Source: a bacterium
GTDB lineage: Bacteria > Actinomycetota > Acidimicrobiia > Spongiisociales > ZC4RG35
DNA: 50,743 nt
Reading direction: 5' to 3'
Assembly (NCBI GenBank): GCA_028819345.1
Contig: JAPPLW010000036.1
Span: forward strand, 1-50,743
The position numbers were made by a program, and so were the translations under genes. The notes beneath the pieces were generated by a model. It was not told the DNA's origin, did no database searches, and saw only the letters and a program-made list of their open reading frames with translations. This document shows positions 23,044-31,755 of the stretch, in pieces (within the stretch, counting starts at the first letter, position 1; each line of letters starts with the position of its first letter).

Positions 23044-23811
23044 TTAAGAATTCAGCTCGAGCACGAGCAACAATCCTCCCAGGGTGAGGTCGTCTTCTAT
23101 GTCCGTGATCGTCTCACAGACCGGCCCTAGCAGCCTCGCCAGGCCCCCGGTCGCCACCACCGGCAGAGCCCCGAGCCTGTTTTCGGCGCAGATCCGCCTT
23201 ACCAGGCCGTCCACCAGACCGGCCCACCCGAACACCAGCCCGCTCTGAACGGCTTCGGTGGTGTTGCGCCCGGTGGCCCGGTTGGGCCGGGTCAGTTCCA
23301 CTCTCCGGAGCGCCGAGGCTGCAGCGGCCAGGGCGTCTCCGGCCACCTGTATCCCGGGAGCGATGGCGCCGCCGCAGTAGGAGCCCGAGGCGTCGATCAC
23401 ATCCACGGTGGTGGCTGTTCCGAAGTCGACCACCAGTACGGGGGCGCCGTACAACTCCACCGCGCCGATGGCGTTGGCCACCCGGTCGGCGCCGACCTCC
23501 CGGGGGTTGTCGATGCGAATCTCCATGCCGGTGCGGGTTCCGGGCCCCACCACCACCAGGGGCCCGTTCACCATCTCGGTCAGCACCGGGCGTATGGCGG
23601 GGACGGCGGTGGGCACCACGCTGGACAGCGCCGCTCCATCCAGGGGTAGGGGGATGCCGGAGAGAAGCCCGGAGAGGAGGATGCGGTACTCGTCGGTGGT
23701 GCGGGAAGTCTCGGTCGATATGCGCCAGCGGTGTTCCAAGGATCGGCCGCGGTAAGCCCCGATCACGGTCTGGGTGTTGCCGATGTCCACTGCTAAGCGC
23801 ATGCCCTTCAC
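23044..23811 (-). CDS. coaX: Type III pantothenate kinase
   Basis: This 255-residue ASKHA-fold enzyme phosphorylates pantothenate, the first step of coenzyme A synthesis. The ATP-binding DIGNTQTVIG motif is near residue 10, GADRVANAIGA contains the substrate/metal region, and DFGTATTVDV and ATGGLA are conserved further on. The GTG at 23811 overlaps the panC stop as GTGA. The ATG at 23802, giving MRLAVDIGNT, is an equally plausible start. Co-translation with panC puts pantothenate synthesis and use in one operon. Confidence 0.95.
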   Translation of the reverse strand: MKGMRLAVDIGNTQTVIGAYRGRSLEHRWRISTETSRTTDEYRILLSGLLSGIPLPLDGAALSSVVPTAVPAIRPVLTEMVNGPLVVVGPGTRTGMEIRIDNPREVGADRVANAIGAVELYGAPVLVVDFGTATTVDVIDASGSYCGGAIAPGIQVAGDALAAAASALRRVELTRPNRATGRNTTEAVQSGLVFGWAGLVDGLVRRICAENRLGALPVVATGGLARLLGPVCETITDIEDDLTLGGLLLVLELNS

Positions 23812-24725
23812 CGATACAGGAGACTAGGGCTTTGCAGAAGGATTCCCCGATCGACGGCCAGGTGGCCGCCGCCCATGTCGAAAAAGACATTGTCGATCAG
23901 CCTTACCTCTCCCACCGAAGCGGCCGCCGCCAGGAAGGAAGGGCGGTCGAGGGCGTCGAGCAGGGATGCGTCGTCCTGGTCGGCCAGTTCTACGTATTCC
24001 CAGGCGACGCCGTCTCCGCCTGCGGTCACGGCATGGCAAAGGTCCTCGGCCGAGCGCTCTCCGCCTTCGGCGGCCAGGGCAGCGGCCCACAGTCCCCGGC
24101 TAATGTCCAGGGCGGCCTCCCGTTCCTGGGCCGACATCAGGACGTTCCGGCTGGACAGCGCCAGCCCGTCGCTCTCCCGGATGGTCGGGCAGCCGACAAT
24201 CTCGATCGGGAATCGGAGATCGCGCGCCATCCTGCGGATCATGGTCAGTTGCTGAGCGTCCTTGCGACCGAAATAGGCCCTCTGTGCTCCCAGGCCGGCT
24301 AGGAGCTTGGCCACCACCAGGGCCACTCCCTCGAAGTGACCGGGGCGTCCCGCTCCCTCCATGGTCCTGGCCACCCGGCCCGGCCGGATAGACGTGGACT
24401 CGGTGGGTTCGTACATCTCCGAGGTGGGCGGAGCGAACAGGACGTCTACGCCCGCCTCGGCAGCCAGCTGGGAGTCCCGCTCGAAACTCCGCGGATAACG
24501 GTCGAAGTCCGAGGACACGTTGAATTGTCGTGGATTGACGTAATGGGACATCGTCACCACCCTGCATTCCCGGCGCGCCCGCGAGATCAAGGACAGGTGA
24601 CCCTCGTGGAGAAACCCCATGGTGGGCACCAACCCGATCGCCGCCAGTCCCTCGCCGCCGTTGGACCGGTGGTACGCCTCCGTGGCTGCAGACCGCGCCT
24701 CGGAGAAGCTCGAGACGACTCTCAT
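23808..24725 (-). CDS. panC: Pantothenate synthetase
   Basis: This 305-residue ligase condenses pantoate and beta-alanine with ATP. It shows the nucleotidyltransferase PTMGFLHEGHLSLI motif (HxGH), the pantoate-binding YVNPRQFNVSSDFDRYPR, YFGRKDAQQLTMIRRM and SDGLALSSRN. The start at 24725 makes an ATGA overlap with the preceding DUF2520 gene and begins two strands before the HxGH motif, as usual. No panD (beta-alanine supply) or panB gene lies next to it, unlike many actinobacteria with panC-panD pairs. Confidence 0.96.
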   Translation of the reverse strand: MRVVSSFSEARSAATEAYHRSNGGEGLAAIGLVPTMGFLHEGHLSLISRARRECRVVTMSHYVNPRQFNVSSDFDRYPRSFERDSQLAAEAGVDVLFAPPTSEMYEPTESTSIRPGRVARTMEGAGRPGHFEGVALVVAKLLAGLGAQRAYFGRKDAQQLTMIRRMARDLRFPIEIVGCPTIRESDGLALSSRNVLMSAQEREAALDISRGLWAAALAAEGGERSAEDLCHAVTAGGDGVAWEYVELADQDDASLLDALDRPSFLAAAASVGEVRLIDNVFFDMGGGHLAVDRGILLQSPSLLYR

Positions 24726-25567
24726 GACAGGGACCCGCCTGCGGACCGGTCGCTGTCCGTCTCGGAGGACTCTCCTTTGGGGCCGGCCCGATGGGCGGCT
24801 GTCCGTCCAAGCAGCCGGTACTGGTGGGCAAGATCGGGAGATACAGCCTCCGCGGCTCTCAGATGTCCGGTTATGGTGCCCCGGTCCCCGCGCACCACCG
24901 GACCGGTGAGAGCCTGATCGGGTCCCATCTCGAAGCAGTTCTCCAAAACCCGGGTAGCGAGGCCCCTGGATTGGGAGAAGGAGACGCCGGCCGCCTCGAA
25001 CAGGTCGGCGGCCACTCCCAGGGCGGTGGCCACTCCCAGGGCGACGGTGGCGGCCCCGGCGTGGTAGAGGGGCTTGAAGCGGTCTTCCAGGCAGAAACCG
25101 GTGATTCCCAGGCTCTGGGCGAATGAGTGCAGCAGTGCGCCCGCCTTCTCCGATCGGGCGGTGATCGCCGCAGTCGACCCTGCCAGGGCGGCGGCGCCAC
25201 GCTGGGGGGAGGGGAGAGTCTGCAGGGGGTGAAGACACCCGACCTCCAGGCCGGCTTGCTCCAACGCCTCCAGCCGGGCAAGGGATGCGAATCCGGAGAG
25301 ATGGGCTGCCACACCGGCCGGAGGGGGATTGGATGCCAGGCGGAGGGCCGTCTCCTCGATGGCGTCGTCGGGTGTGCCCAGCAGAATCAGGTCACAAGGT
25401 GAAAGCCTGCCGACCTGTTCTACCCGGGTTTCCGCCAGCGCCGGTGGGATGGCGCCGGAAGGTCCGGGCACCGTCTCGACCGAGTGTCCGGCTGCAAGGG
25501 CTGCGATGGCCAACGCGCCGCCGGCGCGACCTGGCCCGATCACCGCCAGGCGGAGGCGGGTGCTCAC
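24722..25567 (-). CDS. Rossmann-fold protein with DUF2520 domain
   Basis: This 281-residue protein starts with a dinucleotide-binding motif (LAVIGPGRAGGAL) and LLGTPDDAI, then a C-terminal helical DUF2520 domain containing KPLYHAGAATVALGVA. The layout is like ketopantoate reductase or P5C reductase relatives. The family is regularly encoded just upstream of panC in actinobacteria, so a pantothenate-pathway reductase role is often guessed but not proven. GTG 25567 overlaps the upstream stop (GTGA) and its own stop overlaps panC (ATGA). Confidence 0.88.
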   Translation of the reverse strand: MSTRLRLAVIGPGRAGGALAIAALAAGHSVETVPGPSGAIPPALAETRVEQVGRLSPCDLILLGTPDDAIEETALRLASNPPPAGVAAHLSGFASLARLEALEQAGLEVGCLHPLQTLPSPQRGAAALAGSTAAITARSEKAGALLHSFAQSLGITGFCLEDRFKPLYHAGAATVALGVATALGVAADLFEAAGVSFSQSRGLATRVLENCFEMGPDQALTGPVVRGDRGTITGHLRAAEAVSPDLAHQYRLLGRTAAHRAGPKGESSETDSDRSAGGSLS

Positions 25568-26055
25568 TCTCCGGCGAGGTAATTCGGGACCAGCGAACGT
25601 CCCCGGGCGCCGATCGGGCGGCCCAGAATCTGTTCGATGATGGTTACTGCCCTGACCGGATCGGGGACCAGCCCGGTGTCCACCAGGAATCCGCCCATCA
25701 GTCCTCCGAGGTTTTCATCGATTACGTCCCGGTGCACCAGGATCTTGGCGTCAGGGTCACTCAGCAGTTCGGACAGCTTGTCGTAGAGAGAGCGCCGTTC
25801 GGTCTCCTCGACCTCGGAACCGACCGGAACCCGGTGGGCCCCGAAGCCGCACTCCCGATAGACCTTGATGTTCTGGTTGTTGGCGAGAAGGCTGACCACA
25901 TCGGTAATCCCGGCTTCTTTTTGGAGCCACAGCACCTCCTGTTGGCGTCGCACCTTGCGATGTGTCACTCCCTGTCCGCCCAGTCGCTCGCTCACCGCCA
26001 ATCGGGAGGTGATAATCCATCTGAAGCCTCGGGGTTTGAGAACGCCGGCCGGCAT
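25564..26055 (-). CDS. Dual-specificity-phosphatase-like fold lacking the catalytic cysteine
   Basis: I do not recognise a named family for this 163-residue protein. Its order of elements resembles small dual-specificity phosphatases: WIITSRLAVSERLG at the start, GITDVVSLLAN, a GFGAHRVPV segment, then a strand KILVHRD at the position of the VHCxxGxxR P-loop. Here the sequence is HRDVIDENLGG, so the nucleophilic Cys is Arg and the P-loop Arg position is not evident. The following helix (LMGGFLVDTGL) fits the fold. It would be an inactive pseudophosphatase, perhaps a binding module. It begins 8 bases after the ftsH stop and overlaps the DUF2520 start (GTGA). In mycobacteria folate genes occupy roughly this place. 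Confidence 0.65.
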   Translation of the reverse strand: MPAGVLKPRGFRWIITSRLAVSERLGGQGVTHRKVRRQQEVLWLQKEAGITDVVSLLANNQNIKVYRECGFGAHRVPVGSEVEETERRSLYDKLSELLSDPDAKILVHRDVIDENLGGLMGGFLVDTGLVPDPVRAVTIIEQILGRPIGARGRSLVPNYLAGE

Positions 26056-26063
26056 GATACGGG

Positions 26064-27998
26064 CTAAGAGGACCGGGATTGGTCGTTTCGGCTGGCGGCG
26101 GCCACCCTCTCCCTCCCGGGATCGCCGGACGTGATCCCCGGGGGCGGATGGAGGCGCATTTCGGGCGTGTCGGTTGCCTGCCACTTGGGTACGTCGTGGA
26201 ACACCTCTTCGATGTCGTCTGCGTCAAGCGTCTCCTTTTCCAGGAGGGCCGCCACCATCCTGTCCAGGGCGGGACGGTGGGCCGCCAGGATCTGGCGCGC
26301 CTCGGAATGCGCGACCCGGATCAGCTTGCGGACCTCGTCGTCTATGTCGGCGGCCAGTTGGTCGGAATAGTCGGGTTGCCGGTTGTAGTCGCGTCCCAGG
26401 AAGACCTCTCCGCCGGGCCTCCCGTATTGCATGGGACCGAGTTGGTCGCTCATGCCGTACTCCATGACCATCCGGCGGGCTATGGTGGTGGCTTTCTCGA
26501 TGTCGTCGGTCGAGCCGGTGGTGGGGTCGGCGTAGATGAGTTCCTCGGCGCTTCTTCCTCCCAGGAGCATGGCCAGCTTGTCGAGGAGTTCCGAGCGCTT
26601 GACCAGGTATTTGTCCCGGGTGGGGAGCGCCAGGGTGTGACCCAGCGACCGACCCCGGGCGACGATCGTCACCTTGTGCACCGGGTCGGCCATGGGAAGC
26701 GCCCATCCCACCAGGGCGTGTCCGGTCTCATGGAAGGCGATCAGCCGTTTCTCGTCGTCGGACATGATCCTGGCCTTGCGTTCCGGACCGGCGATGACCC
26801 GGTCGATGGCCTCCTCCAACTCCTGCATCCCCACTTCTTCCTGGTTGCGACGAGCCGCCAACAGAGCCGCCTCGTTGATCAGGTTGGCCAGATCGGCGCC
26901 GGTGAAGCCGGGAGTTCGCCGGGCTAGGACTTCGAGGTCTATTTCGGGGTTGAGGGGCTTCCCGCGGGCATGGACCTCCAGGATGGCCTCTCTCCCCTTG
27001 ATGTCGGGGGAATCGATGACGATCTGGCGATCGAAGCGTCCGGGCCGGAGAAGAGCCGGGTCGAGAATGTCGGGACGGTTGGTGGCGGCGATCACGATCA
27101 CTCCGGTGTTGGTGTCGAAGCCGTCCAGTTCCACCAGGAGTTGGTTGAGGGTCTGTTCCCGCTCGTCGTGCCCTCCTCCCAGTCCGGCGCCCCGGTGGCG
27201 GCCCACCGCGTCGATCTCGTCTATGAAGATGATGGCAGGGCTGTTTTGCTTGGCCTGTTCGAAGAGGTCACGCACCCTGCTGGCCCCCACTCCGACGAAC
27301 ATCTCCACGAAATCGGACCCGGAGATGGAAAAGAACGGCCGGCCGGCCTCTCCCGCCACGGCCTTGGCCAAGAGCGTCTTACCCGTGCCGGGGGGACCGA
27401 ACAGCAGGACGCCTTTGGGAATCTTGGCGCCCATGGCCCGGAACTTGTCGGCGTCGGCCAGGAAGTCCCTTATCTCGCCCAACTCCTCGATGGCCTCCTC
27501 CAAACCGGCCACGTCCTTGAAGGTGACGTCGGGATTGTCCTTCTTCACCATCTTGGCTCGGGTCTTTCCGAACTGCATGATCCGGTTGCCCGATCTCTGC
27601 ATCTGCATGAAGATGAAGACCATGAACCCGATCAGGAGCAGCCAGGGCAGCATTCCCACCAGCACGCTCCAGGGCCCGGGGGGTTCGTGGTCGGTGTCGT
27701 ACTGCACCCCTCGGTCATCGAGTATCTCGGCGAGTTGGCCCTCATATCCCTCGGGGTACTTCGCCGCGAAGTCGTACTGTCCCGGGGGGAGGGTGGAGCC
27801 GACGTAGCGTCCCCTGGCCTCCAGCGAGCGAGTGAGAATCAACACCGACTCGACCTGGGATGCCTCGACGGCGGTCAGGAATTCCCCGGTGGTTATTTCC
27901 CGGGCGGGATCGTCGTCGTTCCCGAAGTTCTGGAAAACCAGAGCCATCGTGAGGATCAAGAGACCGTAGATGAGGAGGATACGGAGGCTGCGACGCAA
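26064..27998 (-). CDS. ftsH: ATP-dependent zinc metalloprotease FtsH
   Basis: This 644-residue AAA+ membrane protease degrades unstable and misassembled membrane and cytosolic proteins as a hexamer. It has two transmembrane helices (about 7-24 and 111-132) around a small extracytoplasmic domain. The AAA module has Walker A GPPGTGKT (201-208), pore motif FVGVGA, Walker B IIFIDEID and arginine-finger region RPGRFDRQ. The M41 zinc motif HETGH is at 423-427, and a distal aspartate ligand lies in the segment after [11 protein letters not shown]. The start is a TTG codon after AAGAAGAG-like purines; no better in-frame start keeps the first helix. Context is hpt-ftsH as in mycobacteria. Confidence 0.97.
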   Translation of the reverse strand: MRRSLRILLIYGLLILTMALVFQNFGNDDDPAREITTGEFLTAVEASQVESVLILTRSLEARGRYVGSTLPPGQYDFAAKYPEGYEGQLAEILDDRGVQYDTDHEPPGPWSVLVGMLPWLLLIGFMVFIFMQMQRSGNRIMQFGKTRAKMVKKDNPDVTFKDVAGLEEAIEELGEIRDFLADADKFRAMGAKIPKGVLLFGPPGTGKTLLAKAVAGEAGRPFFSISGSDFVEMFVGVGASRVRDLFEQAKQNSPAIIFIDEIDAVGRHRGAGLGGGHDEREQTLNQLLVELDGFDTNTGVIVIAATNRPDILDPALLRPGRFDRQIVIDSPDIKGREAILEVHARGKPLNPEIDLEVLARRTPGFTGADLANLINEAALLAARRNQEEVGMQELEEAIDRVIAGPERKARIMSDDEKRLIAFHETGHALVGWALPMADPVHKVTIVARGRSLGHTLALPTRDKYLVKRSELLDKLAMLLGGRSAEELIYADPTTGSTDDIEKATTIARRMVMEYGMSDQLGPMQYGRPGGEVFLGRDYNRQPDYSDQLAADIDDEVRKLIRVAHSEARQILAAHRPALDRMVAALLEKETLDADDIEEVFHDVPKWQATDTPEMRLHPPPGITSGDPGRERVAAASRNDQSRSS

Positions 27999-28116
27999 TT
28001 TAACTCTTCTTCGAAAAAGCTGTTGGTGGGCGGGAGGCGTTACCGGTTAGGCATCATGGTAGGCAAGTCCGGGGGCCTACCTGCTTTAATGTTATCCCGC
28101 CCTGGGACATAGTTGC

Positions 28117-28644
28117 CTAGGACTGGGACAGGATGCCCACGTAGGGGAGGTTCCGGTATTTGCCGTCGTAGTCCAGCCCGTAGCCCACCACGAACTCCGG
28201 TCCGATCCTAAAGCCCACGTACTTGACGTCGACCGGTACCCGTTGGATGCCCTCCTTGAACAGGAGGGCGGCGATCTCCAGAGAGGCGGGCCCCCGCACC
28301 CGGAGGCTCTTCATCAGGTAGTTGAGAGTGAGTCCCGAGTCAACTATGTCCTCGCAGATCAGCACGTGCCGTCCGGCGATTTCCTGCTCGAGGTCCTTCA
28401 GAACCCGCACGACTCCGGAGGTCTTGGTGGCGGCGCCATAGGAGGAGACCGCCATGTAGTCGAATTGGGTGGGGAGCTTGATCTGGCGGGCAAGATCGGC
28501 CATCACCATGAAGGTGCCCTTCAGGACTCCCACGATCAATAGGTCTCGGCCCTGGTAGTCGGCGGTTATCCGCTTGCCCATCTCCTGTAGGCGAACGGCG
28601 ATTTGCTCACCGGAGATAAAGGGATTAATCGAGTCCATCGACAC
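28117..28644 (-). CDS. hpt: Hypoxanthine phosphoribosyltransferase
   Basis: This 175-residue enzyme salvages hypoxanthine and guanine with PRPP to IMP and GMP. The PRPP-binding motif is VLICEDIVDSGLTL, and the early LLIVGVLKGTFM loop and late VGFRIGPEFVVGYGLDY purine-site segment match the family. GTG 28644 or ATG 28638 could be the start; AAGGTGGAG is 4 or 10 bases away respectively, so both are possible. The tilS-hpt-ftsH order is conserved widely in bacteria. A 118-base gap before ftsH holds a weak 7-pair hairpin (28058-28081). Confidence 0.95.
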   Translation of the reverse strand: MSMDSINPFISGEQIAVRLQEMGKRITADYQGRDLLIVGVLKGTFMVMADLARQIKLPTQFDYMAVSSYGAATKTSGVVRVLKDLEQEIAGRHVLICEDIVDSGLTLNYLMKSLRVRGPASLEIAALLFKEGIQRVPVDVKYVGFRIGPEFVVGYGLDYDGKYRNLPYVGILSQS

Positions 28645-28654
28645 TCACTCCACC

Positions 28655-29635
28655 TTAGCCGCCTCCGGCTAACAGCAACCGGTCGCCGGAGCGGATCACG
28701 ACAACTCCACCTTCGAGTTCGGTACGCCGCTTCTCCCCCCGGGCCACTTCCAGCACCCGCTGGACTTCGGCCTCGGAGCCGGCGTGAGGGCCCCGCACCC
28801 GTCGCAGCGCCTGCCGGACTACCCGCGAGGAGATGGGCGACGAGAGATCGGCCAGCCGGGCGCAGGAAAGCTCCACCGTTCCGTCGGCGCATGTCCGGAT
28901 GGGCGTACGGGCGGCGAGCGCCTCCAGGTGGGAGAGGTCGGCGCCGGCCAGAGAGGACATCCTCACCAGTACTTCGCGAAGCCGCGGCTGGTATTCGGCC
29001 TCCAGTTGGGGGATCAGGCGACGCCTGATGCGGTTGCGGAGATATCGGGGATCGTCGTTTTGAGGGTCGTCTTCCCACGGAAGACCGCTCAGAGTGGCCA
29101 ACTCACGGGTCTCCGAACGCCACACCCCCAGGAGGGGACGATGGAACCGGCCCCGGCGCGGGGGGATGCCCGCCATCCCGTCCAGGCCGGCCCCGCGCAG
29201 CAGGTTGTGCAACACCGTCTCGGCCTGATCGTCGGCGGTGTGGGCGGTTATCACCACCTCATCCGGTCTCGAGCGGTCGGCCAGCGCCCGGTAGCGGGCA
29301 GTTCGCATGGCATCCTCGCTTTCAGCGCCCGGGTGGATCGAGACCTCCGCCAGGTCCATTCCCAACTCTGTGGAGATGCCCCGGGCGGCTTCCGCCATTC
29401 TGGAGGAGTGGGGAAGGGAATGGTTGACGTGGACGGCTCTCGTCACTCGTTCTTCGCGGGCCAGAAGCCACGCGGCCGCCGCCGAGTCGGCGCCCCCCGA
29501 GAGGGCGATCACCAAGGGTCCGGAGGGAAACTCGACCCGTTTGCCTATCTCGGCGAATAGCTGGACCAGGCGCCGGGGATCGCCGTTCGGGGTGGAGGAC
29601 TCGTCGACCCCAGGAGGAAGCGCGGCTTCGGTCAA
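28655..29635 (-). CDS. tilS: tRNA(Ile)-lysidine synthetase
   Basis: This 326-residue enzyme converts C34 of the CAU-anticodon tRNA-Ile to lysidine, so that AUA is read as isoleucine. The PP-loop SGGADS is at residues 46-51, with HVNHSLP, TAHTADDQAETVL and the RNRIRRRLIP segment of the family. It is short, lacking much of the C-terminal domains of E. coli TilS, as in other actinobacteria. The TTG start at 29635 overlaps the stop of the preceding small gene (TTGA). It is followed 10 bases later by hpt. Confidence 0.94.
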   Translation of the reverse strand: MTEAALPPGVDESSTPNGDPRRLVQLFAEIGKRVEFPSGPLVIALSGGADSAAAAWLLAREERVTRAVHVNHSLPHSSRMAEAARGISTELGMDLAEVSIHPGAESEDAMRTARYRALADRSRPDEVVITAHTADDQAETVLHNLLRGAGLDGMAGIPPRRGRFHRPLLGVWRSETRELATLSGLPWEDDPQNDDPRYLRNRIRRRLIPQLEAEYQPRLREVLVRMSSLAGADLSHLEALAARTPIRTCADGTVELSCARLADLSSPISSRVVRQALRRVRGPHAGSEAEVQRVLEVARGEKRRTELEGGVVVIRSGDRLLLAGGG

Positions 29636-29934
29636 CTAACCGACTTGTACCGGGACCTGACCACCCTGGTGAAATAAAGCACCACTGTCAGAATGCAGAT
29701 GATCAGGGCCAGCGCCAGACAGGTGGGTACGAGGTAGCGGTAGGTCCAATCGGCGACCGCCTCTGCGGGGGCGGATTCCTCTACCACTACTCCCGGGACG
29801 ATCTCTGCCGGTTCTGCCTCTCCTCCTCCGGCTTTGACGGTCTCTTCCTCCGCCAGGGCGGGTAATGCAACTCCCAAGGCCAGAATTGCGACCAAAGCCA
29901 GGGTTGTCCACCTATGCCGACTCATGGACACCAT
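29632..29934 (-). CDS. Small secreted single-span membrane protein, unknown
   Basis: I do not recognise this 100-residue protein. It has an N-terminal signal peptide (residues about 8-28, ending in ALPALAEE), an acidic extracytoplasmic stretch of about 35 residues, then a transmembrane helix (about 66-90) and a short basic cytoplasmic end (RVVRSRYKSVS). ATG 29934 is preceded by GAGAGGGGG at 6 bases. It lies between the anti-sigma factor gene and tilS, overlapping tilS by four bases, so it is probably co-expressed with the sigma operon. The topology is like small membrane regulators, but no function should be assigned. Confidence 0.75.
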   Translation of the reverse strand: MVSMSRHRWTTLALVAILALGVALPALAEEETVKAGGGEAEPAEIVPGVVVEESAPAEAVADWTYRYLVPTCLALALIICILTVVLYFTRVVRSRYKSVS

Positions 29935-29947
29935 AGACTACCCCCTC

Positions 29948-30196
29948 TCACCGGTGGCGTAAGCGTTGCCTCTCTATGGCCAGTCGCCCCCTGAGTCGCT
30001 CCATAAAGACTTCAGGCACCTCCTCGGTGAGGTGGTGCCTGATGGTGTAGCGGACGCGGCGCTCCACGATTTCTATGTTCTTACAAGGCGGACAGTAGCT
30101 GAAGTGGTTGACCAGTCGGTGCTCCGTCTCGACCTCCAACTCACCGTCGACATATCTGTAGATGTAGGTGATGGTCTGGCGGCACTCTTTAGACAC
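29948..30196 (-). CDS. Anti-sigma factor with ZAS zinc domain, RsrA-like
   Basis: This 82-residue soluble protein matches the redox-type anti-sigma family (RsrA, RshA). Cys5 is near the N-terminus and the ZAS motif HFSYCPPC gives His31, Cys35 and Cys38. In characterised members these residues hold zinc and form a disulfide on oxidation, releasing the sigma factor. The GTG at 30196 has GGAGG 6 bases upstream and overlaps the sigma gene by 8 bases, which ensures matched amounts. The inferred partner is the ECF sigma factor just upstream. Confidence 0.9.
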   Translation of the reverse strand: MSKECRQTITYIYRYVDGELEVETEHRLVNHFSYCPPCKNIEIVERRVRYTIRHHLTEEVPEVFMERLRGRLAIERQRLRHR

Positions 30197-30767
30197 AAGG
30201 AACCTCCGAGGGGGTCAGTCCCCGCTTGCTTGCATACTCCCACAACGCTTTTCGGAGCGCGTTTCTTCCCCGATGGAGCCTGGACATGACAGTTCCCATC
30301 GGAAGATCGAGAGCTTGGGCTATCTCCTTGTACGACAAACCCTCCACATCCGCCAACAGAACCGGCATGCGGTAGATGACCGGAAGCTCTTCGATTGCCT
30401 CCACGATGTCCGACTCGAATATCTGCTCGATGAGATGGTCCTCGGGCGCTTTGGCCCAGGACCGGAAGCGGGACTGCGAATGAGACGGATAGGGAGACAC
30501 TTCGTTGCTCTCGTCCAATTCCGTCTCGCGGGGTCGGCGAGATCGTCTCCGGTACTCGTTGATGAACGTGTTGGTGAGAATCCGGAACAGCCAGGCCTTG
30601 AGGTTGGTACCCGCGCGGAAGGTGTGATAGCCGCGGTAGGCCCGTAACAGGGCTTCCTGCACCAGGTCCTCGGCGTCAGGGCGGTTGCGAGCCAGGCGGA
30701 GCGCCATTCCATAGAGTTGTGGAATCAACTCCGCCACGTCCTGCTCGAACGTCTTCTGGTCCGCCAT
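30189..30767 (-). CDS. ECF RNA polymerase sigma factor, SigR/SigH-like
   Basis: This 192-residue group IV sigma factor has region 2 (about 10-85, including [44 protein letters not shown]) and region 4 (about 125-178, ending in [23 protein letters not shown]). Pairing with a ZAS anti-sigma places it with the SigR/SigH redox-stress group. I start at ATG 30767 with a GAGGGG run just upstream; an in-frame codon at 30785 would add six residues. Upstream is a 14-base palindrome, AACCAG-TG-CTGGTT (30834-30847), that could be a regulatory site. A matching GGAAT-type SigR promoter was not evident. Confidence 0.92.
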   Translation of the reverse strand: MADQKTFEQDVAELIPQLYGMALRLARNRPDAEDLVQEALLRAYRGYHTFRAGTNLKAWLFRILTNTFINEYRRRSRRPRETELDESNEVSPYPSHSQSRFRSWAKAPEDHLIEQIFESDIVEAIEELPVIYRMPVLLADVEGLSYKEIAQALDLPMGTVMSRLHRGRNALRKALWEYASKRGLTPSEVPCV

Positions 30768-30984
30768 ACCCCTCAACGGTAGCAATGCCGGACGTATTCA
30801 GCATCCTCGACCGCAATGTTCAAACCCAGGCTAAACCAGTGCTGGTTCAGATCCGGGGGTGCGAAGGTTCACGTTTCCACTGAGTCTGTAGGGGTAGCTT
30901 GGGGGCGGGTTGGGGCGCCGGCGTCTTGGCGGCAGTCTTCGCGAGAAGCCGGGGAGGGGAGCAACCCGCGGTTAGATGCTGTTG

Positions 30985-31755
30985 TTACAGCTCGTCCAGG
31001 AGGGCTGGCAACTCGGCTATTGATTCCACCACCGCGTCGGGTGAGGGACTCGCCGGCGGGTGCTTGGAGACGCCGCTTAGGGCCAGGACCGAGTACCAGC
31101 CGGCGTTGGCTGCCATTTGCAGGTCTGTTTCGGCTCGGTCCCCCACCATGATCACCGGTCCACCGGAGACATGTTCCCGGAGGAGGGCGATCATGGGTTG
31201 GTGCGGCTTTCCCGCTGCCAGTGCCTCCTGACCGGTGGCGTACTGCACCGCAGCCACTATGGCGCCGGCCGCCGGCCAGATCCCCTCGTCGGTGGGGAAA
31301 CTCGGGTCGGTGTTGGTGGCAATCAGTTCGGCGCCCCCCCACACCGCCTGGCAGACATCTCGCAGGAGGTCATAGGAGAGATGCGCGGCGAACCCCACGA
31401 CTGCTGCCCTGGCTTCCCGCCAGTCTGTCACCACTCTCACACCCACCCCTTCGAGAGCCTCCACTATCCCCGGTCCACCCAGCACCAGGGAAGGGGGGCG
31501 ATCGTCGGTCAGCAGGCGGGCCGCGGCCATCGCCGAGGTGAACACCTGGTCGACGCGGGCCGGATAGGAGGTTGCCCGCCGGATCTTCCGGGCGGTGGCC
31601 GATGGGGTGCGGCTCGAATTGTTGGTGCAGAACACGATCTGGTAGCCGCGCTGCTCGATGGCGGTCAAGGCTTCATTCACGCCCCGGACCCCCACATCGC
31701 CGAGATAGATCACCCCGTCCAGGTCGAAGATCACAGTCCCGGCCGGAGTCTTCAC
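30985..31755 (-). CDS. HAD-IIA family phosphatase (NagD-like)
   Basis: This 256-residue HAD hydrolase has motif I FDLDGVIYLGD (nucleophile Asp10), motif II in FCTNNSSRTP, a substrate-capping C2b domain, Lys in AAGKPHQPM and motif IV VGDRAETDLQMA. Relatives dephosphorylate sugar phosphates, nucleotides, 4-nitrophenyl phosphate, phosphoglycolate or glycerol-3-phosphate. The specific substrate is unknown. The GTG start overlaps the NUDIX stop as GTGA. The 217 bases after it, before the sigma gene, hold the small palindrome mentioned there. Confidence 0.9.
   Translation of the reverse strand: MKTPAGTVIFDLDGVIYLGDVGVRGVNEALTAIEQRGYQIVFCTNNSSRTPSATARKIRRATSYPARVDQVFTSAMAAARLLTDDRPPSLVLGGPGIVEALEGVGVRVVTDWREARAAVVGFAAHLSYDLLRDVCQAVWGGAELIATNTDPSFPTDEGIWPAAGAIVAAVQYATGQEALAAGKPHQPMIALLREHVSGGPVIMVGDRAETDLQMAANAGWYSVLALSGVSKHPPASPSPDAVVESIAELPALLDEL

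Noticed and set aside
28058-28081. Hairpin GGTAGGC/GCCTACC between hpt and ftsH as a terminator
   Set aside because: Only 7 pairs with a 10-base loop and no following T tract on the minus strand; hpt and ftsH could be one transcript.
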